DNA of 46,908 nucleotides. Origin: DAIDKA01 sp035506335. Its GTDB lineage: Bacteria; Pseudomonadota; Gammaproteobacteria; Steroidobacterales; Steroidobacteraceae. Both the position numbers and the translations under genes were made by a program. The DNA lies in contig DATJPN010000106.1 in NCBI GenBank assembly GCA_035506335.1, positions 1 through 46,908 on the forward strand. The letters run 5' to 3'. Shown piece after piece: positions 26,008 through 34,383 of the stretch (position 1 is its first letter; each line of letters starts with the position of its first letter). The notes under the pieces are model-generated. The model was not told where the DNA came from and did not search any database. It saw only the letters and a program-made list of their open reading frames with translations.

Positions 26008-28733
26008 CCAGTGCTCTGCAGGCCCTGCGCAATGCCGCTGATGCTGGCGAGCAGCGCCTCGAACAGGTCGCGGTCTTCGCGATTCGTCGCGCGCCAGCGC
26101 CGCAGCAGATCCACCTGCATCAGGTTCATCGGGTCCACATAGGGATTACGCAGCTGTATGGAGCGCTGCAGCTGCGCCTCGCCGTCCAGCAGCGCCGCAT
26201 AGCCCCGCACGGCGAGGATGTGCTGGCGTGCCGTTTCGTATTCGCTGCTGATCACCTGGAAATGCCGGCGCAGCGGCTCATCGACCAACTCCTCGTAGGC
26301 GTGGGCGATCTCCAGATCGGCACGCGCCAGCATCGCCTCGACATCGTCCACGAGGTTGCGCAGGAACGGCCACTGGGTGCAGGCCGCCTGCACCGCGGGC
26401 AGCCCGTGCGCCGCGATGGCGGCACCGAGCCCGGAGCCTGCGCCGAACCAGCCGGGCAGCAGGTGGCGCGACTGGATCCACGCGAATACCCACGGCACCG
26501 CGCGCAGCGATTCGAGCGTGGCGAGGCTGGAACGGTACGCCTCGCGCGACCCGATCTGCATCCGCTCGATGACGTCGATGGGCGTCACCTGGCGGAAGTA
26601 ATCGTGGAAATCCGGCTCGCCGAACACCAGCCGGCGATAAGCCGCGAAACTTGCCTGCGCGAGGGTCTGCGCGCAGGCGCGGTGTGCCGGATCCGCCTCG
26701 GCGCTGGCCTCGCCCCGCCTCAGGCCCACGGTCAGCGCCAGCGCGCTGAAGGCCCGCTCCAGCGTGCGCATGGCGATGGGCCGCAGCCCGTAGCTCTGGT
26801 TGACGACCTGGCCCTGCTCGGTGATACGCAGCGCCGGGCTGATCGCACCGGCCGGTGCCGAGCGCACCAGGGCGTCGATCCGGCCGCCACCCAGGGCGAT
26901 GCTGCCGCCACGGGCGTGCATGATCACGGGGTGCGCCACCACGCCCTTGAGGGCGTCGGTCAGCGCGGCCTGCGCGCGATGAATGGCATAACGCGCGTTG
27001 CAGATGCCGCCCTCCTTGCTGATGTCGGCATGCCCCAATACCACCCCCTGCCGGCCGCCACGCGCGGCGAGGTGGCGTTCGTAGGTGGCATCGGCCAGCA
27101 GCTGCCCCATGAGTCCGGCGCTGTGCTCGAGCGTGTCCAGACACTCGAACATCGGCGCCACGTCCACCGCCGCCTCGCCGGTGCGCTTGTCCCAGGCCTC
27201 GGCCCAGCGCGCCAGCAACAGCACCGCCAGCACGTCGTCGGTGCCGAGCACGCCGCTGACGATGTAGTAGCCGATGGCATCCGGTCCATAGCGGTGGCGG
27301 CCCTGGACCATGGCCTCGAACACGCCACGACTGCGGCGGCCCTGCGGATCGAGCTCCATGCGCGGCCCCCTGTCCCGGGCCAGCGCCTCGCCCAGCAGCT
27401 GCTGGCGCTCGGAGGCGGGCCGCTGCACCCATTGCGGATCTCCGAGGCCCTGGGCGATGACCTGGTGATGCACGCTCGTGTGCTGGCGGATGTCCAGCGT
27501 CGCCATGTGAAAGCCGAAGGTCTGCACCCGGCACAGCAGGCGCTGCACCGAGTGGTGGCCCGCGTTCCAGCCCTTGTTGGCGCGCAGGCTCTCGGCGATC
27601 AGGCGGATGTCGGCCTCGAATTCCCGGGCCTGCTCGTAGCCGTTCGGGCGGCCTTCGACCGCATTGCGCAGGCGCGTGCCGAGCTGCGCGAGGAACACCC
27701 GGTATGGCATGCGGTCGTGGCGCGCCGGGGTGATCGAACGCGATCCGGGCACCACGGTGTTGTAGTGCTCGATGCGCTTCGCGAGCGCGGCCGACACATT
27801 GATGCGGCTGGCGCTCTGCGACAGCTCCTGCGCCAGGGTCTGGCACTCCTCGAAGTAGGCGTTGAGGATGACGCGGTGCTGGCGATCGAGGGTCTCGCGG
27901 ATGGTCTTGCCGTGCACGTCCGGATTGCCGTCCATGTCGCCGCCCACCCAGGTGCCGAAGGCGATGATGCGTGGCAGCTGCAGCGCCTCCGCATCGGCGC
28001 CGTAGAGCTTCTCGAGCGCCTCGGCGACCTCCTCGTAGAAGTCCGGCACGACCCGGTAGAGGATTTCGCCCAGGTAGAAGAGCACATGCTCGCGCTCGTC
28101 GGCCACCGTCAGCCGTTCGCGCGGGTGATCCTCGGTCTGCCAGGCCGCCGTGATCTCGGCGCGTACCCGGTTCCAGACCGCACGGGATTCGGCCGGCGTG
28201 AGGGTCGGATCGAGCCGGTCGAGCAGCAGCTGCGCCACGCGCTGCTGCTTGCGCAGCATCGTACGGCGGGTGGCCTCGGTGGGATGCGCGGCGAACACCG
28301 GCTGGATCTGCAGCTGCGGCAGGATGGCCAGGACATCCTTGAGCGTCGCGCCGCTCGCCTTGAGCGTGCCGAGCGCATCCTCGATGCCGCCGGGTTGGGG
28401 CCGGCCGCCGTCCTTCAGGAAATACTCACGCCGCCGGCGGATGCGATGCACTTTCTCCGCCAGGTTCACCGCCTGGAACCAGGCCGAGAAGGCGCGCACC
28501 AGGTCGCGCGCCTGGGCCGGCGGGCGGCCGCGCACCCGCACGGCCAGGTCGCTGCCCGCCTTGGCATCCCCTTCGCGACGGTTGATGGCGGTGACGCGGT
28601 CCTCCTCGACCGTCGCCAGCAGCGCCGGACCACCCTGTTCGCGCAGCATCGCGCCGATCAGGTCGCCGAGCGCATGCACGTCCTCGCGCAGCGCCTCGTG
28701 CTTGGGCGGGAAATGGATCTGCTGGCGTTTCAG
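26004..28733 (-). CDS. ppc: Phosphoenolpyruvate carboxylase, divergent
   Basis: This protein of about 909 residues converts PEP and bicarbonate to oxaloacetate in canonical family members. Conserved blocks, numbered from 28733, include FAAHPTE with H150, LDIRQ, K573 in GHADISKEGG (canonical GYSDSxKDxG), the first loop arginine R608 in HARGGSIALGG, SLRAVPWVFAWIQSR, and the C-terminus QLRNPYVDPMN...GIAQGLQSTG. Oddity 1: the second arginine of the GRGGxxGRGG loop is leucine (L614). Oddity 2: the first standard start, GTG at 28679, cuts off conserved-looking residues IHFPPKHEALRED; the frame extends to CTG at 28733, nine bases after GGAG and two codons after an in-frame TAG. The stop overlaps the acetyltransferase start. 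Family membership is sure; normal activity is less so. Confidence 0.88.
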   Translation of the reverse strand: MKRQQIHFPPKHEALREDVHALGDLIGAMLREQGGPALLATVEEDRVTAINRREGDAKAGSDLAVRVRGRPPAQARDLVRAFSAWFQAVNLAEKVHRIRRRREYFLKDGGRPQPGGIEDALGTLKASGATLKDVLAILPQLQIQPVFAAHPTEATRRTMLRKQQRVAQLLLDRLDPTLTPAESRAVWNRVRAEITAAWQTEDHPRERLTVADEREHVLFYLGEILYRVVPDFYEEVAEALEKLYGADAEALQLPRIIAFGTWVGGDMDGNPDVHGKTIRETLDRQHRVILNAYFEECQTLAQELSQSASRINVSAALAKRIEHYNTVVPGSRSITPARHDRMPYRVFLAQLGTRLRNAVEGRPNGYEQAREFEADIRLIAESLRANKGWNAGHHSVQRLLCRVQTFGFHMATLDIRQHTSVHHQVIAQGLGDPQWVQRPASERQQLLGEALARDRGPRMELDPQGRRSRGVFEAMVQGRHRYGPDAIGYYIVSGVLGTDDVLAVLLLARWAEAWDKRTGEAAVDVAPMFECLDTLEHSAGLMGQLLADATYERHLAARGGRQGVVLGHADISKEGGICNARYAIHRAQAALTDALKGVVAHPVIMHARGGSIALGGGRIDALVRSAPAGAISPALRITEQGQVVNQSYGLRPIAMRTLERAFSALALTVGLRRGEASAEADPAHRACAQTLAQASFAAYRRLVFGEPDFHDYFRQVTPIDVIERMQIGSREAYRSSLATLESLRAVPWVFAWIQSRHLLPGWFGAGSGLGAAIAAHGLPAVQAACTQWPFLRNLVDDVEAMLARADLEIAHAYEELVDEPLRRHFQVISSEYETARQHILAVRGYAALLDGEAQLQRSIQLRNPYVDPMNLMQVDLLRRWRATNREDRDLFEALLASISGIAQGLQSTG

Positions 28734-28785
28734 GATCTATGTCTCCACGGCATCGGGGTCAGGGCCCGGTCTCGGCCTGCCGGCA

Positions 28786-30771
28786 TCAGCCCGCCAGCAG
28801 CACGCCCTCGGCATGTTCCAGCGCCTCGGGCAGGCCATGGATCAGGACCACATCGCCTTCCCGCAGGCGCGTGGTGCCGTCGGGCGCCGTGCCCAGTATC
28901 CCGTGTCGGCGGATTCCCGTGAAGCCCACCGCCGCGCCACGGCCCCGCACCTCCTCCACGGACCGGCCCACCGCCCAGGCGCCCGGCGGAATGACCACGG
29001 TCCGGACCTCCTCGCGCGGCTGCGCGAGGTCGGCCGACAGCGGCGAATCGGTGTGCTGGCGTACATTGCTCAGCAGCGCATAGCGGGTGTCGCGCACCTG
29101 CCCGAGGGCCTGGGCCACGCGCGCCGCGGGCACCCGCAGGGTCTGCAGCGCCGCGGCAACCAGTATCAGCCCCATCTCGAAAGTCTCGGGAATGGTCTGG
29201 GTGGCGCCGGCCGCCAGCAGTTCCGCGGCACGTGAATCATCGACGGTGCGCACCAGGATGGGCACGTCCGGGCGCAGCCGCCGGACCGTGCGCACGATGC
29301 CGAGCGCGACGCCCGGGCTCGAGAAGCTGACGACCACGGCGCTGGCGTGGTCACAGCCGGCATTGACCAGCATGTCCTCATTGGCCGAATCCCCGTAGAG
29401 CACCGGCTCGCCGGCCTGCCGCGCGGCGCGTATGCGCGCCGGATCGAGGTCGAGCGCGATGTATTCGAAGCCCTGCGACTCCAGCACCCGCGCGACGCTC
29501 TGGCCGACACGGCCGTAGCCGCAGAGGATCACGTGCTCGCGCTGGGCGATGGTGCCGGTGGGTCCATACTCGGCCGGCGCCAGCGGTCGGGTGCCGGGCC
29601 GCTGTTCGCGCAGCACCAGCCGCGCGATGCGTGCGTTGTTCGCCAGGATGAACGGACTCACGACCATCGACAGCACGACCGCGACCAGCAGCGGCTGCGC
29701 GACCCGCACGGGCACGGCCCCGCTCTGCAGCACCAGGGTGAACAGCGCGATTCCGAACTCCCCGCCGATCGACATCACGACACCGGTGCGCACCGCCTTG
29801 AAGGTCGAGGGCTCGAACAGCCGCGTGGCGAGCGCCGCGACCGTCGCCTTGATGACCAGCAATCCGGCGAGCAGCGCCGAGATCAGCAGGAATTCGTGGA
29901 CCAGCAGGGCGAGGTCGAGGAGCATCCCGACGCTGATGAAGAACAGTCCCAGCAGGATGTCGCGGAACGGCCGGATGACGCTCTCGATCTGGTGCCGATA
30001 CTCGGTTTCGGCGAGCATCATGCCGGCCAGGAACGCTCCGAGCGCCAGCGACAGGCCCGCCAGATGCGAGGTCCAGGCGGAGGCGAGCACGACCAGCAGC
30101 ACCGCCAGGGTGAACAGTTCCCGAAGCCGGCTGTGCGCGATTTCGTGAAACAGGGGCCGCAGCAGCCAGCGCCCCGCGGCGAGCACCGCGGCCACGGCGG
30201 CGGCGCCGCCGGCCACGGCGCCGGCCACCGCTTCGGCCGAGAAGTCCCGATGCGGCCCCGCGGCGAGGGCGGATGCCAGCGCCAGCAGCGGCACGAAGGC
30301 CATGTCCTGGAACAGCAGCATGCTGAAGGCCAGGCGGCCGTGCGTGCGGTTGATTTCGCCCCGATCGGTGAGGGAGTGCAGGACGATGGCGGTGGAGCTC
30401 ATCGCGAGCGCGCCGCCCACCAGTGACCCGATCAGCCAGGGCAGGCCGAAGCCCCGGGCGATGACCGCGACCGCCGCGATGGTGGCGCACACCTGCAGCG
30501 CTCCCAGGCCGAACACCTCGCGCCGCACCGCCATCATGCGCGGCAGCGAGAATTCCAGCCCGAGCGTGAACAGCAGGAACACGACGCCGAGTTCGGCCAG
30601 GTCGCCGATGATGTCGGCCTGGGTGATCAGCCGCAGCGCGTGCGGCCCGAGCGCCATGCCGACGACCAGGTACCCGAGGATCGACGGCCAGCCGATGCGC
30701 CGCGCCAGGGCCACGACGAACACCGACGCGGCCAGCATGATCAGGACCTGGGTAAGGGGCTGTTCGATCAA
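28786..30771 (-). CDS. CPA2 monovalent cation:proton antiporter with RCK/TrkA domains (KefB/YbaL-like)
   Basis: This 661-residue inner-membrane transporter has about twelve helices over the first 380 or so residues, with family blocks GYLVVGMALGPHALRLI, ELGVVFLLFTLGLEFSL and GALAMSSTAIVLHSLTDRG. A cytosolic RCK_N (TrkA-N) domain follows, with nucleotide loop GYGRVG at 418-423, and then a C-terminal TrkA-C-like domain ending GDVVLIHGLPEALEHAEG. It should exchange K+ or Na+ for protons under nucleotide or redox control. It starts with TTG at 30771, since no ATG or GTG precedes the first helix in frame. It lies 22 bases after the small upstream gene and 52 bases before ppc, so it may share their transcript. 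Confidence 0.92.
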   Translation of the reverse strand: MIEQPLTQVLIMLAASVFVVALARRIGWPSILGYLVVGMALGPHALRLITQADIIGDLAELGVVFLLFTLGLEFSLPRMMAVRREVFGLGALQVCATIAAVAVIARGFGLPWLIGSLVGGALAMSSTAIVLHSLTDRGEINRTHGRLAFSMLLFQDMAFVPLLALASALAAGPHRDFSAEAVAGAVAGGAAAVAAVLAAGRWLLRPLFHEIAHSRLRELFTLAVLLVVLASAWTSHLAGLSLALGAFLAGMMLAETEYRHQIESVIRPFRDILLGLFFISVGMLLDLALLVHEFLLISALLAGLLVIKATVAALATRLFEPSTFKAVRTGVVMSIGGEFGIALFTLVLQSGAVPVRVAQPLLVAVVLSMVVSPFILANNARIARLVLREQRPGTRPLAPAEYGPTGTIAQREHVILCGYGRVGQSVARVLESQGFEYIALDLDPARIRAARQAGEPVLYGDSANEDMLVNAGCDHASAVVVSFSSPGVALGIVRTVRRLRPDVPILVRTVDDSRAAELLAAGATQTIPETFEMGLILVAAALQTLRVPAARVAQALGQVRDTRYALLSNVRQHTDSPLSADLAQPREEVRTVVIPPGAWAVGRSVEEVRGRGAAVGFTGIRRHGILGTAPDGTTRLREGDVVLIHGLPEALEHAEGVLLAG

Positions 30772-30793
30772 CAGTGGCCGACCCCTTCGCGTA

Positions 30794-31153
30794 TCAGCTG
30801 TTCATCAATATGGTCGTGTCGAAGCTCTCGAAGCCCTGGATGGCGCGCTTGTAGGCATTGAACACCAGCCGCTCGGCCACCTTGTCGGCACGCGCGGACA
30901 GCAACATGCGCATCACGATGTCATCGGGCGGCCGCGCGGCATCCTCGGCCATCAGCTGCTCGATGACGCGGGTCAGCCGGTGCACCAGTTCGTTCGCGAA
31001 GCGCAGGTGCGCCGCATCCTGCACCTGGTCGCTCCCCGGCCCGTAGGTGCTGCGGGCCTCCTCGGCCAGCTCGTGCAGGAACATGTTCAGCAGGCGCGCC
31101 TTGTCGATCAGCCGCAGCTCGGTGAAATAGTCGATTTCGGACTGCAGGTTCAT
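30794..31153 (-). CDS. Hypothetical helical protein
   Basis: This encodes 119 residues with no signal peptide or membrane segment and a probably all-helical fold (for example IDYFTELRLIDKARLLNMFL and ADKVAERLVFNAYKRAIQGF). I do not recognise it. It starts 13 bases after the TonB-like gene and ends 22 bases before the antiporter gene, so it is the bridge between the motor cluster and the downstream genes. It could be a cytosolic partner of either. ATG at 31153 is the only sensible start. Confidence 0.65.
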   Translation of the reverse strand: MNLQSEIDYFTELRLIDKARLLNMFLHELAEEARSTYGPGSDQVQDAAHLRFANELVHRLTRVIEQLMAEDAARPPDDIVMRMLLSARADKVAERLVFNAYKRAIQGFESFDTTILMNS

Positions 31154-31166
31154 GGGCGCGCGGGCC

Positions 31167-32078
31167 TCACGCGGGGAAGAAGTCGATCGGCTTGGTGGTG
31201 GTGATGGTTTCCACGTCCTTGGGCTCGAAGCGGAAGGATTTTACACGTGCGATGATCTTGCTCTCCAGATCGTCATTGTGCAGTTCGGAGGACACGACGC
31301 GGCACATCGTGACCTCGCCGGAGGGGGCAATCGTGAATTCCAGCACCAGTTTGCCCTGCAGCTCGGGGTGTTCGCGCAGGGCCCGGGCGTACAGTGTATA
31401 GATTGCCCCCTTGTTGCGATCGAAGACCAGCTCGATCTCCTCGCGGCTGCGGGCCGCCTTGCCGCTGCTGCCGGTGCGGGTCGGACCGCGATCGTCCAGG
31501 CCGGAGTGCGCAATGGCCGAGGTGACGGTTGCCGTCTCGTGTCCGGTCAGGGAACCCGCGCCGCTGCCGAAGCCGCGGCTGTTGGTGGAGGTGATGCCGC
31601 CGCTGGCGGTCCCGACCTTCGCGGTGATCATGGAGCGCTCGGCGTGCGAGTCCGCGCCGACCGCCCCGGTGAGGTTCTTGGTCTGCCCCTCATCGATCGG
31701 GGTCTTCTCGCGCAGGTCGGCCAGGGCGTCCTTGAACTGATTCACCGCCTTCTCGGCCTTCTTGCGCGCTTCGGCCACCTTGTCGACCGGGACGGGAGTC
31801 GGCACGGGCTTGACCTCCGGCACCGGCTTCACCTCCTCCTTCGGCGGCGGGGGCGGTGGCGGCGGGGGCTTCGGCTGCTCGGCCAGCATCACCCGCGCCA
31901 GCTGCGGCGGTATCGCGACGGCGCCGGGCGGGGTCCGCGGGGGCGGCAGCAGCGCGATCAGGATGGCCAGGGCCAGCAGCAGGACGAGGCCTGCGCGCAG
32001 GATGCGCTTGAACCGCGCCTGCGCCTCCTCTTCGCCCTCCCAGGGCAGTTCGAAATTCCGGTAATACGGTGCCAGCAT
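31167..32078 (-). CDS. TonB-like energy transducer with AgmX/PglI-type C-terminal domain
   Basis: This has 303 residues. A short cytosolic N-terminus precedes one membrane helix (about 27-45, AGLVLLLALAILIALLP). A proline-rich rod follows, with PKPPPPPPPPPKEEVKPVPE around 69-88. A low-complexity Ser/Gly/Thr region spans about 130-205. The C-terminal domain, about 212-303, includes REEIELVFDRNKGAIYTLYA and LQGKLVLEFTIAPSGEVTMC. That domain matches the AgmX/PglI C-terminal family, related in plan to TonB (conserved R...GxVxxxxVxxS pattern). It should be energised by the adjacent ExbB/ExbD and reach across the periplasm. It starts 10 bases after ExbD. The partner in the outer membrane is not evident: there is no TonB-dependent receptor in the window. 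Confidence 0.85.
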   Translation of the reverse strand: MLAPYYRNFELPWEGEEEAQARFKRILRAGLVLLLALAILIALLPPPRTPPGAVAIPPQLARVMLAEQPKPPPPPPPPPKEEVKPVPEVKPVPTPVPVDKVAEARKKAEKAVNQFKDALADLREKTPIDEGQTKNLTGAVGADSHAERSMITAKVGTASGGITSTNSRGFGSGAGSLTGHETATVTSAIAHSGLDDRGPTRTGSSGKAARSREEIELVFDRNKGAIYTLYARALREHPELQGKLVLEFTIAPSGEVTMCRVVSSELHNDDLESKIIARVKSFRFEPKDVETITTTKPIDFFPA

Positions 32079-32088
32079 GTTGTGCGTC

Positions 32089-32610
32089 CTATGCCGCCGG
32101 TGCCCGGCCCAGCGTCACCGGCTTCTCTTTCTGCAGCACCGCCAGTGAAATCTTGCCGTAGTCGGCATCCGTGCAGGTGGCCATCACTTTCTTCAGCACC
32201 TCGTACGGCAGCGACTTGTCGGCCATGATGGTGATTTCCCGGGCGGCCAGCGCGGTCTCGGAGACGTCCTTGCCGACCAGCAGCGGCCGCTTCAGGGCCG
32301 CCCCGAGGGGCGCCAGCGTCGCCGCCGGGTCCGCCTGCAGGTCCTTGACGCTCTCGATCAGCTCGCCCTGCACGAACAGGTCGGTCCGGGTGATCATGAC
32401 CACCACCGAGCGGTCGGGCGCCGTCTTCGAAATGGATTGCGGGATCTCGATGCCCTTGCTGTTCTGGATGATCTCGACCTCGGTCGAATACACCAGCAGG
32501 AACGACACCATCACCGAGAGGATGTCGATCAGCGGGATCAGGTTCAGCTCGAAGCCGGCCTGGTGGCGCTGATGATGCACGGCCATGCGCCTGGCGCGGT
32601 TGGACATCAT
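32089..32610 (-). CDS. exbD: ExbD/TolR biopolymer transport protein (second copy)
   Basis: This 173-residue inner-membrane protein has a basic cytosolic N-terminus. Its single membrane helix carries the essential aspartate, D29, in LNLIPLIDILSVMVSFLLVY. A periplasmic domain follows with REITIMADKSLPYEVLKKVM, typical of ExbD. It forms the proton channel with ExbB. Its ATG overlaps the preceding exbD stop by four bases (ATGA). It differs clearly from its neighbour, so this is a heteromeric pair rather than a recent duplication. Confidence 0.92.
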   Translation of the reverse strand: MMSNRARRMAVHHQRHQAGFELNLIPLIDILSVMVSFLLVYSTEVEIIQNSKGIEIPQSISKTAPDRSVVVMITRTDLFVQGELIESVKDLQADPAATLAPLGAALKRPLLVGKDVSETALAAREITIMADKSLPYEVLKKVMATCTDADYGKISLAVLQKEKPVTLGRAPAA

Positions 32611-33107
32611 GGCGGCGCGTCTCCCACCGAAATGGTCGGAAACAGCTCCGCCTGGGTCGTCGAGAAGCCGTTGGTGGCTTCGAACACCCGCACGTGGTCC
32701 ATCACCTGCACCAGGATGTCATAGGGCGTGTCCTTTTCGAGCAGCACGGAGGCATCCGTCTTGGTCGGGAATTTCGCCTTCACGGCTTTCAGGAATTCGG
32801 TCAGGCCGTCGAAGTCATAGCCCTGGGCCGTGTTCGGAATGTCCTTCAACGGCCCGGTATTGCGGTCGGCCACCTCGAGCAGGTTGTGGCGCACGAGCAC
32901 CTCCAGCTGCAGATCCTTCGGCAGGTCCGGCATCTGCGCCGACGCGGTGGGCAGGTTCAGCTGCAGGACCACCGTGCGGGAGAACACGGCGGTCATCAGC
33001 AGGAACGTCACCAGCACGGTGAAGATGTCGATCATCGGGACGAGCAGCAGCTCGGCGGGCCGCCGGTTGCGGCGCGCGAGCTTCCTGGCATCGTATGAAC
33101 GGCGCAT
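32607..33107 (-). CDS. exbD: ExbD/TolR biopolymer transport protein (first copy)
   Basis: This 166-residue protein has a basic N-terminus MRRSYDARKLARRNRRPAEL and a membrane helix with the conserved aspartate D27 in LLVPMIDIFTVLVTFLLMTA. The periplasmic domain includes DASVLLEKDTPYDILVQVMD. It acts as a proton-channel subunit with ExbB. It begins 21 bases after the exbB stop and is translationally coupled to the second exbD. Systems with one TolQ/ExbB and two different TolR/ExbD proteins are known, such as the AglR-AglQ-AglS motor of Myxococcus. Confidence 0.92.
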   Translation of the reverse strand: MRRSYDARKLARRNRRPAELLLVPMIDIFTVLVTFLLMTAVFSRTVVLQLNLPTASAQMPDLPKDLQLEVLVRHNLLEVADRNTGPLKDIPNTAQGYDFDGLTEFLKAVKAKFPTKTDASVLLEKDTPYDILVQVMDHVRVFEATNGFSTTQAELFPTISVGDAPP

Positions 33108-33128
33108 GAGGGTGCCTTGCTGCGCCCG

Positions 33129-33788
33129 TCAGGCCGCGGCGGGCGCCGGCGCCTCGGGACGCCGCTCGGTCACGGCATTCAGGAACTTCACCGAAGCCAT
33201 CTCCAGGCTGTCGATGAGTTCCGTGGTCTTGGTCTGCAGGAAGGCATGGATGAACAGCAGCGGCACCGCGGTCATCAGACCGAACGCCGTGCAGTTCATG
33301 GCAACCGAAATGCTCGCCGACAGCAGATTGGCCTTTTCGGCCGGATTCACCGTCGCGACCGCGTGGAAGGCGTTGATCAGGCCCATGACGGTGCCGAGCA
33401 GCCCGAGCAGGGTCGCGAGGTTGGCGAACGTGGCCAGGTAGTGGGTGCGCTTCTCGAGCCGCGGCACCACTTCCATGAGGCTCTCCTCCATGGCCTTCTC
33501 GATGTCATCGCGGCGCCGCGCGGCCTGGATGCGCGCCAGACCGTAATTGAGGATCTGGCCGATGGCCGAGTCGGACCTGGAGGTGATCTGCACCACCTGG
33601 CGGAAATTGCCCTGCGCGAGCAGCGGCACGATTTCGTTCCACAACTGCCGGTTGCGCGTCGAGACGCGCGCCAGGTAGATGTAGCGTTCCAGCGCGATCG
33701 ACAGACCGATCACGAGGACCACGGCGATCGGAAACATGAAATTCCCGCCGCCCTGAAAGAACTTGACCAATACGTCCCAGATATTCAT
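33129..33788 (-). CDS. exbB: MotA/TolQ/ExbB proton channel family protein
   Basis: This 219-residue inner-membrane protein has three membrane helices: FPIAVVLVIGLSIALERYIY near the N-terminus, and the signature pair around LATLLGLLGTVMGLINAFHA and SISVAMNCTAFGLMTAVPLL. It is the proton-conducting stator that drives ExbD and the TonB-like rod. ATG at 33788 is preceded by GGGAG at 6-7 bases; the longer reading upstream is Arg-rich shadow. The 115-base gap before it is the largest break in the cluster and may hold an internal promoter. Confidence 0.93.
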   Translation of the reverse strand: MNIWDVLVKFFQGGGNFMFPIAVVLVIGLSIALERYIYLARVSTRNRQLWNEIVPLLAQGNFRQVVQITSRSDSAIGQILNYGLARIQAARRRDDIEKAMEESLMEVVPRLEKRTHYLATFANLATLLGLLGTVMGLINAFHAVATVNPAEKANLLSASISVAMNCTAFGLMTAVPLLFIHAFLQTKTTELIDSLEMASVKFLNAVTERRPEAPAPAAA

Positions 33789-33903
33789 CAGCAACTCCCG
33801 ATACCGCAGGCGAACCTTCGCCGGCTGTCTCAAATTAATGACATAAGCGCAAAATGCTACGACCTGATTCTCATCCCCGGCGCAAGCGCCCGAAGGCCCG
33901 CCC
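33789..33903 (-). promoter_or_regulatory. AT-richer gap before exbB, possible internal promoter
   Basis: This 115-base gap is clearly more AT-rich than its surroundings on the minus strand (for example GCATTTTGCG and GTCATTAATTTGAG). It also contains a GGGCGCTTGCGCC stretch just after the preceding stop that can form a small hairpin. I cannot fix a -35/-10 pair. The composition and position suggest a promoter for the exbB-exbD-exbD-tonB part. Confidence 0.3.
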
Positions 33904-34383
33904 TCAATGCCCCGTCGTCGCCCCGGGCGGCACGCCCGAGGGTCCCTTTTCTGCCGCAACTGTGTGGTAGTACCGCTCTTCGCGGTTGAAAACGTCACGG
34001 TCCACCGGCTGCAGCACCTCATCGACGAGGCTGTTCGCGGGCTTCCCGGTGAGGTCGCCGAGGTCGGCATGCTTCCAGGGCACCACGTACATGACCTTGG
34101 GCAGTTCCTTGTTGCCCGTGATCTGCGTCGTGTCCAGGTCGAGCCGATCGAGCGCCTTGCCCGGATGCGCCACCTTCGCGCCGGCCGCGGCCTGCGCCGG
34201 GTGCGCTGCCGCGCCCTTGGCCGGCGACTTGGCCGCCGCGCCATCACCGCCGGGCGCTGCGGCCGGGACCGGCGGCTGCGCCGAGGTATTCACTCCGGGT
34301 TGCAGGTCATCGCGGCCTGGCGCCTGGCCGAATGCCGGCGCGGCGCAGGTGAGGCAGACCATCAGTACCAGGGCGACTCGCAT
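33904..34383 (-). CDS. Secreted Ala/Pro-rich hypothetical protein of the motor cluster
   Basis: This 159-residue protein has a clear signal peptide, MRVALVLMVCLTCAAPAFGQ. A low-complexity Ala/Pro/Gly/Lys region (about 20-75) is followed by a short conserved-looking segment with DLDTTQITGNKELPKVMYVV and PVDRDVFNREERYYHTVA. I do not recognise it. The ATG directly abuts the stop of the TPR gene upstream (no spacer), so it belongs to the same operon. It is probably periplasmic or bound to a partner through its C-terminal half. No lipobox is seen. Confidence 0.7.
   Translation of the reverse strand: MRVALVLMVCLTCAAPAFGQAPGRDDLQPGVNTSAQPPVPAAAPGGDGAAAKSPAKGAAAHPAQAAAGAKVAHPGKALDRLDLDTTQITGNKELPKVMYVVPWKHADLGDLTGKPANSLVDEVLQPVDRDVFNREERYYHTVAAEKGPSGVPPGATTGH

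Noticed and set aside
26220..28922. A 900-codon plus-strand frame
   Set aside because: It is antisense to ppc, with low-complexity Arg/Gly/His-rich content and no recognisable motif.
32089..33107. The two exbD genes as a recent tandem duplication
   Set aside because: Beyond the membrane helix the proteins share little sequence, so they are old, distinct paralogues.
33840..33885. Fur-box-like ATGAGAATCA on the minus strand before exbB
   Set aside because: Only the core half matches (9 of 10 bases); the flanks and the other half do not, so a Fur site cannot be claimed.
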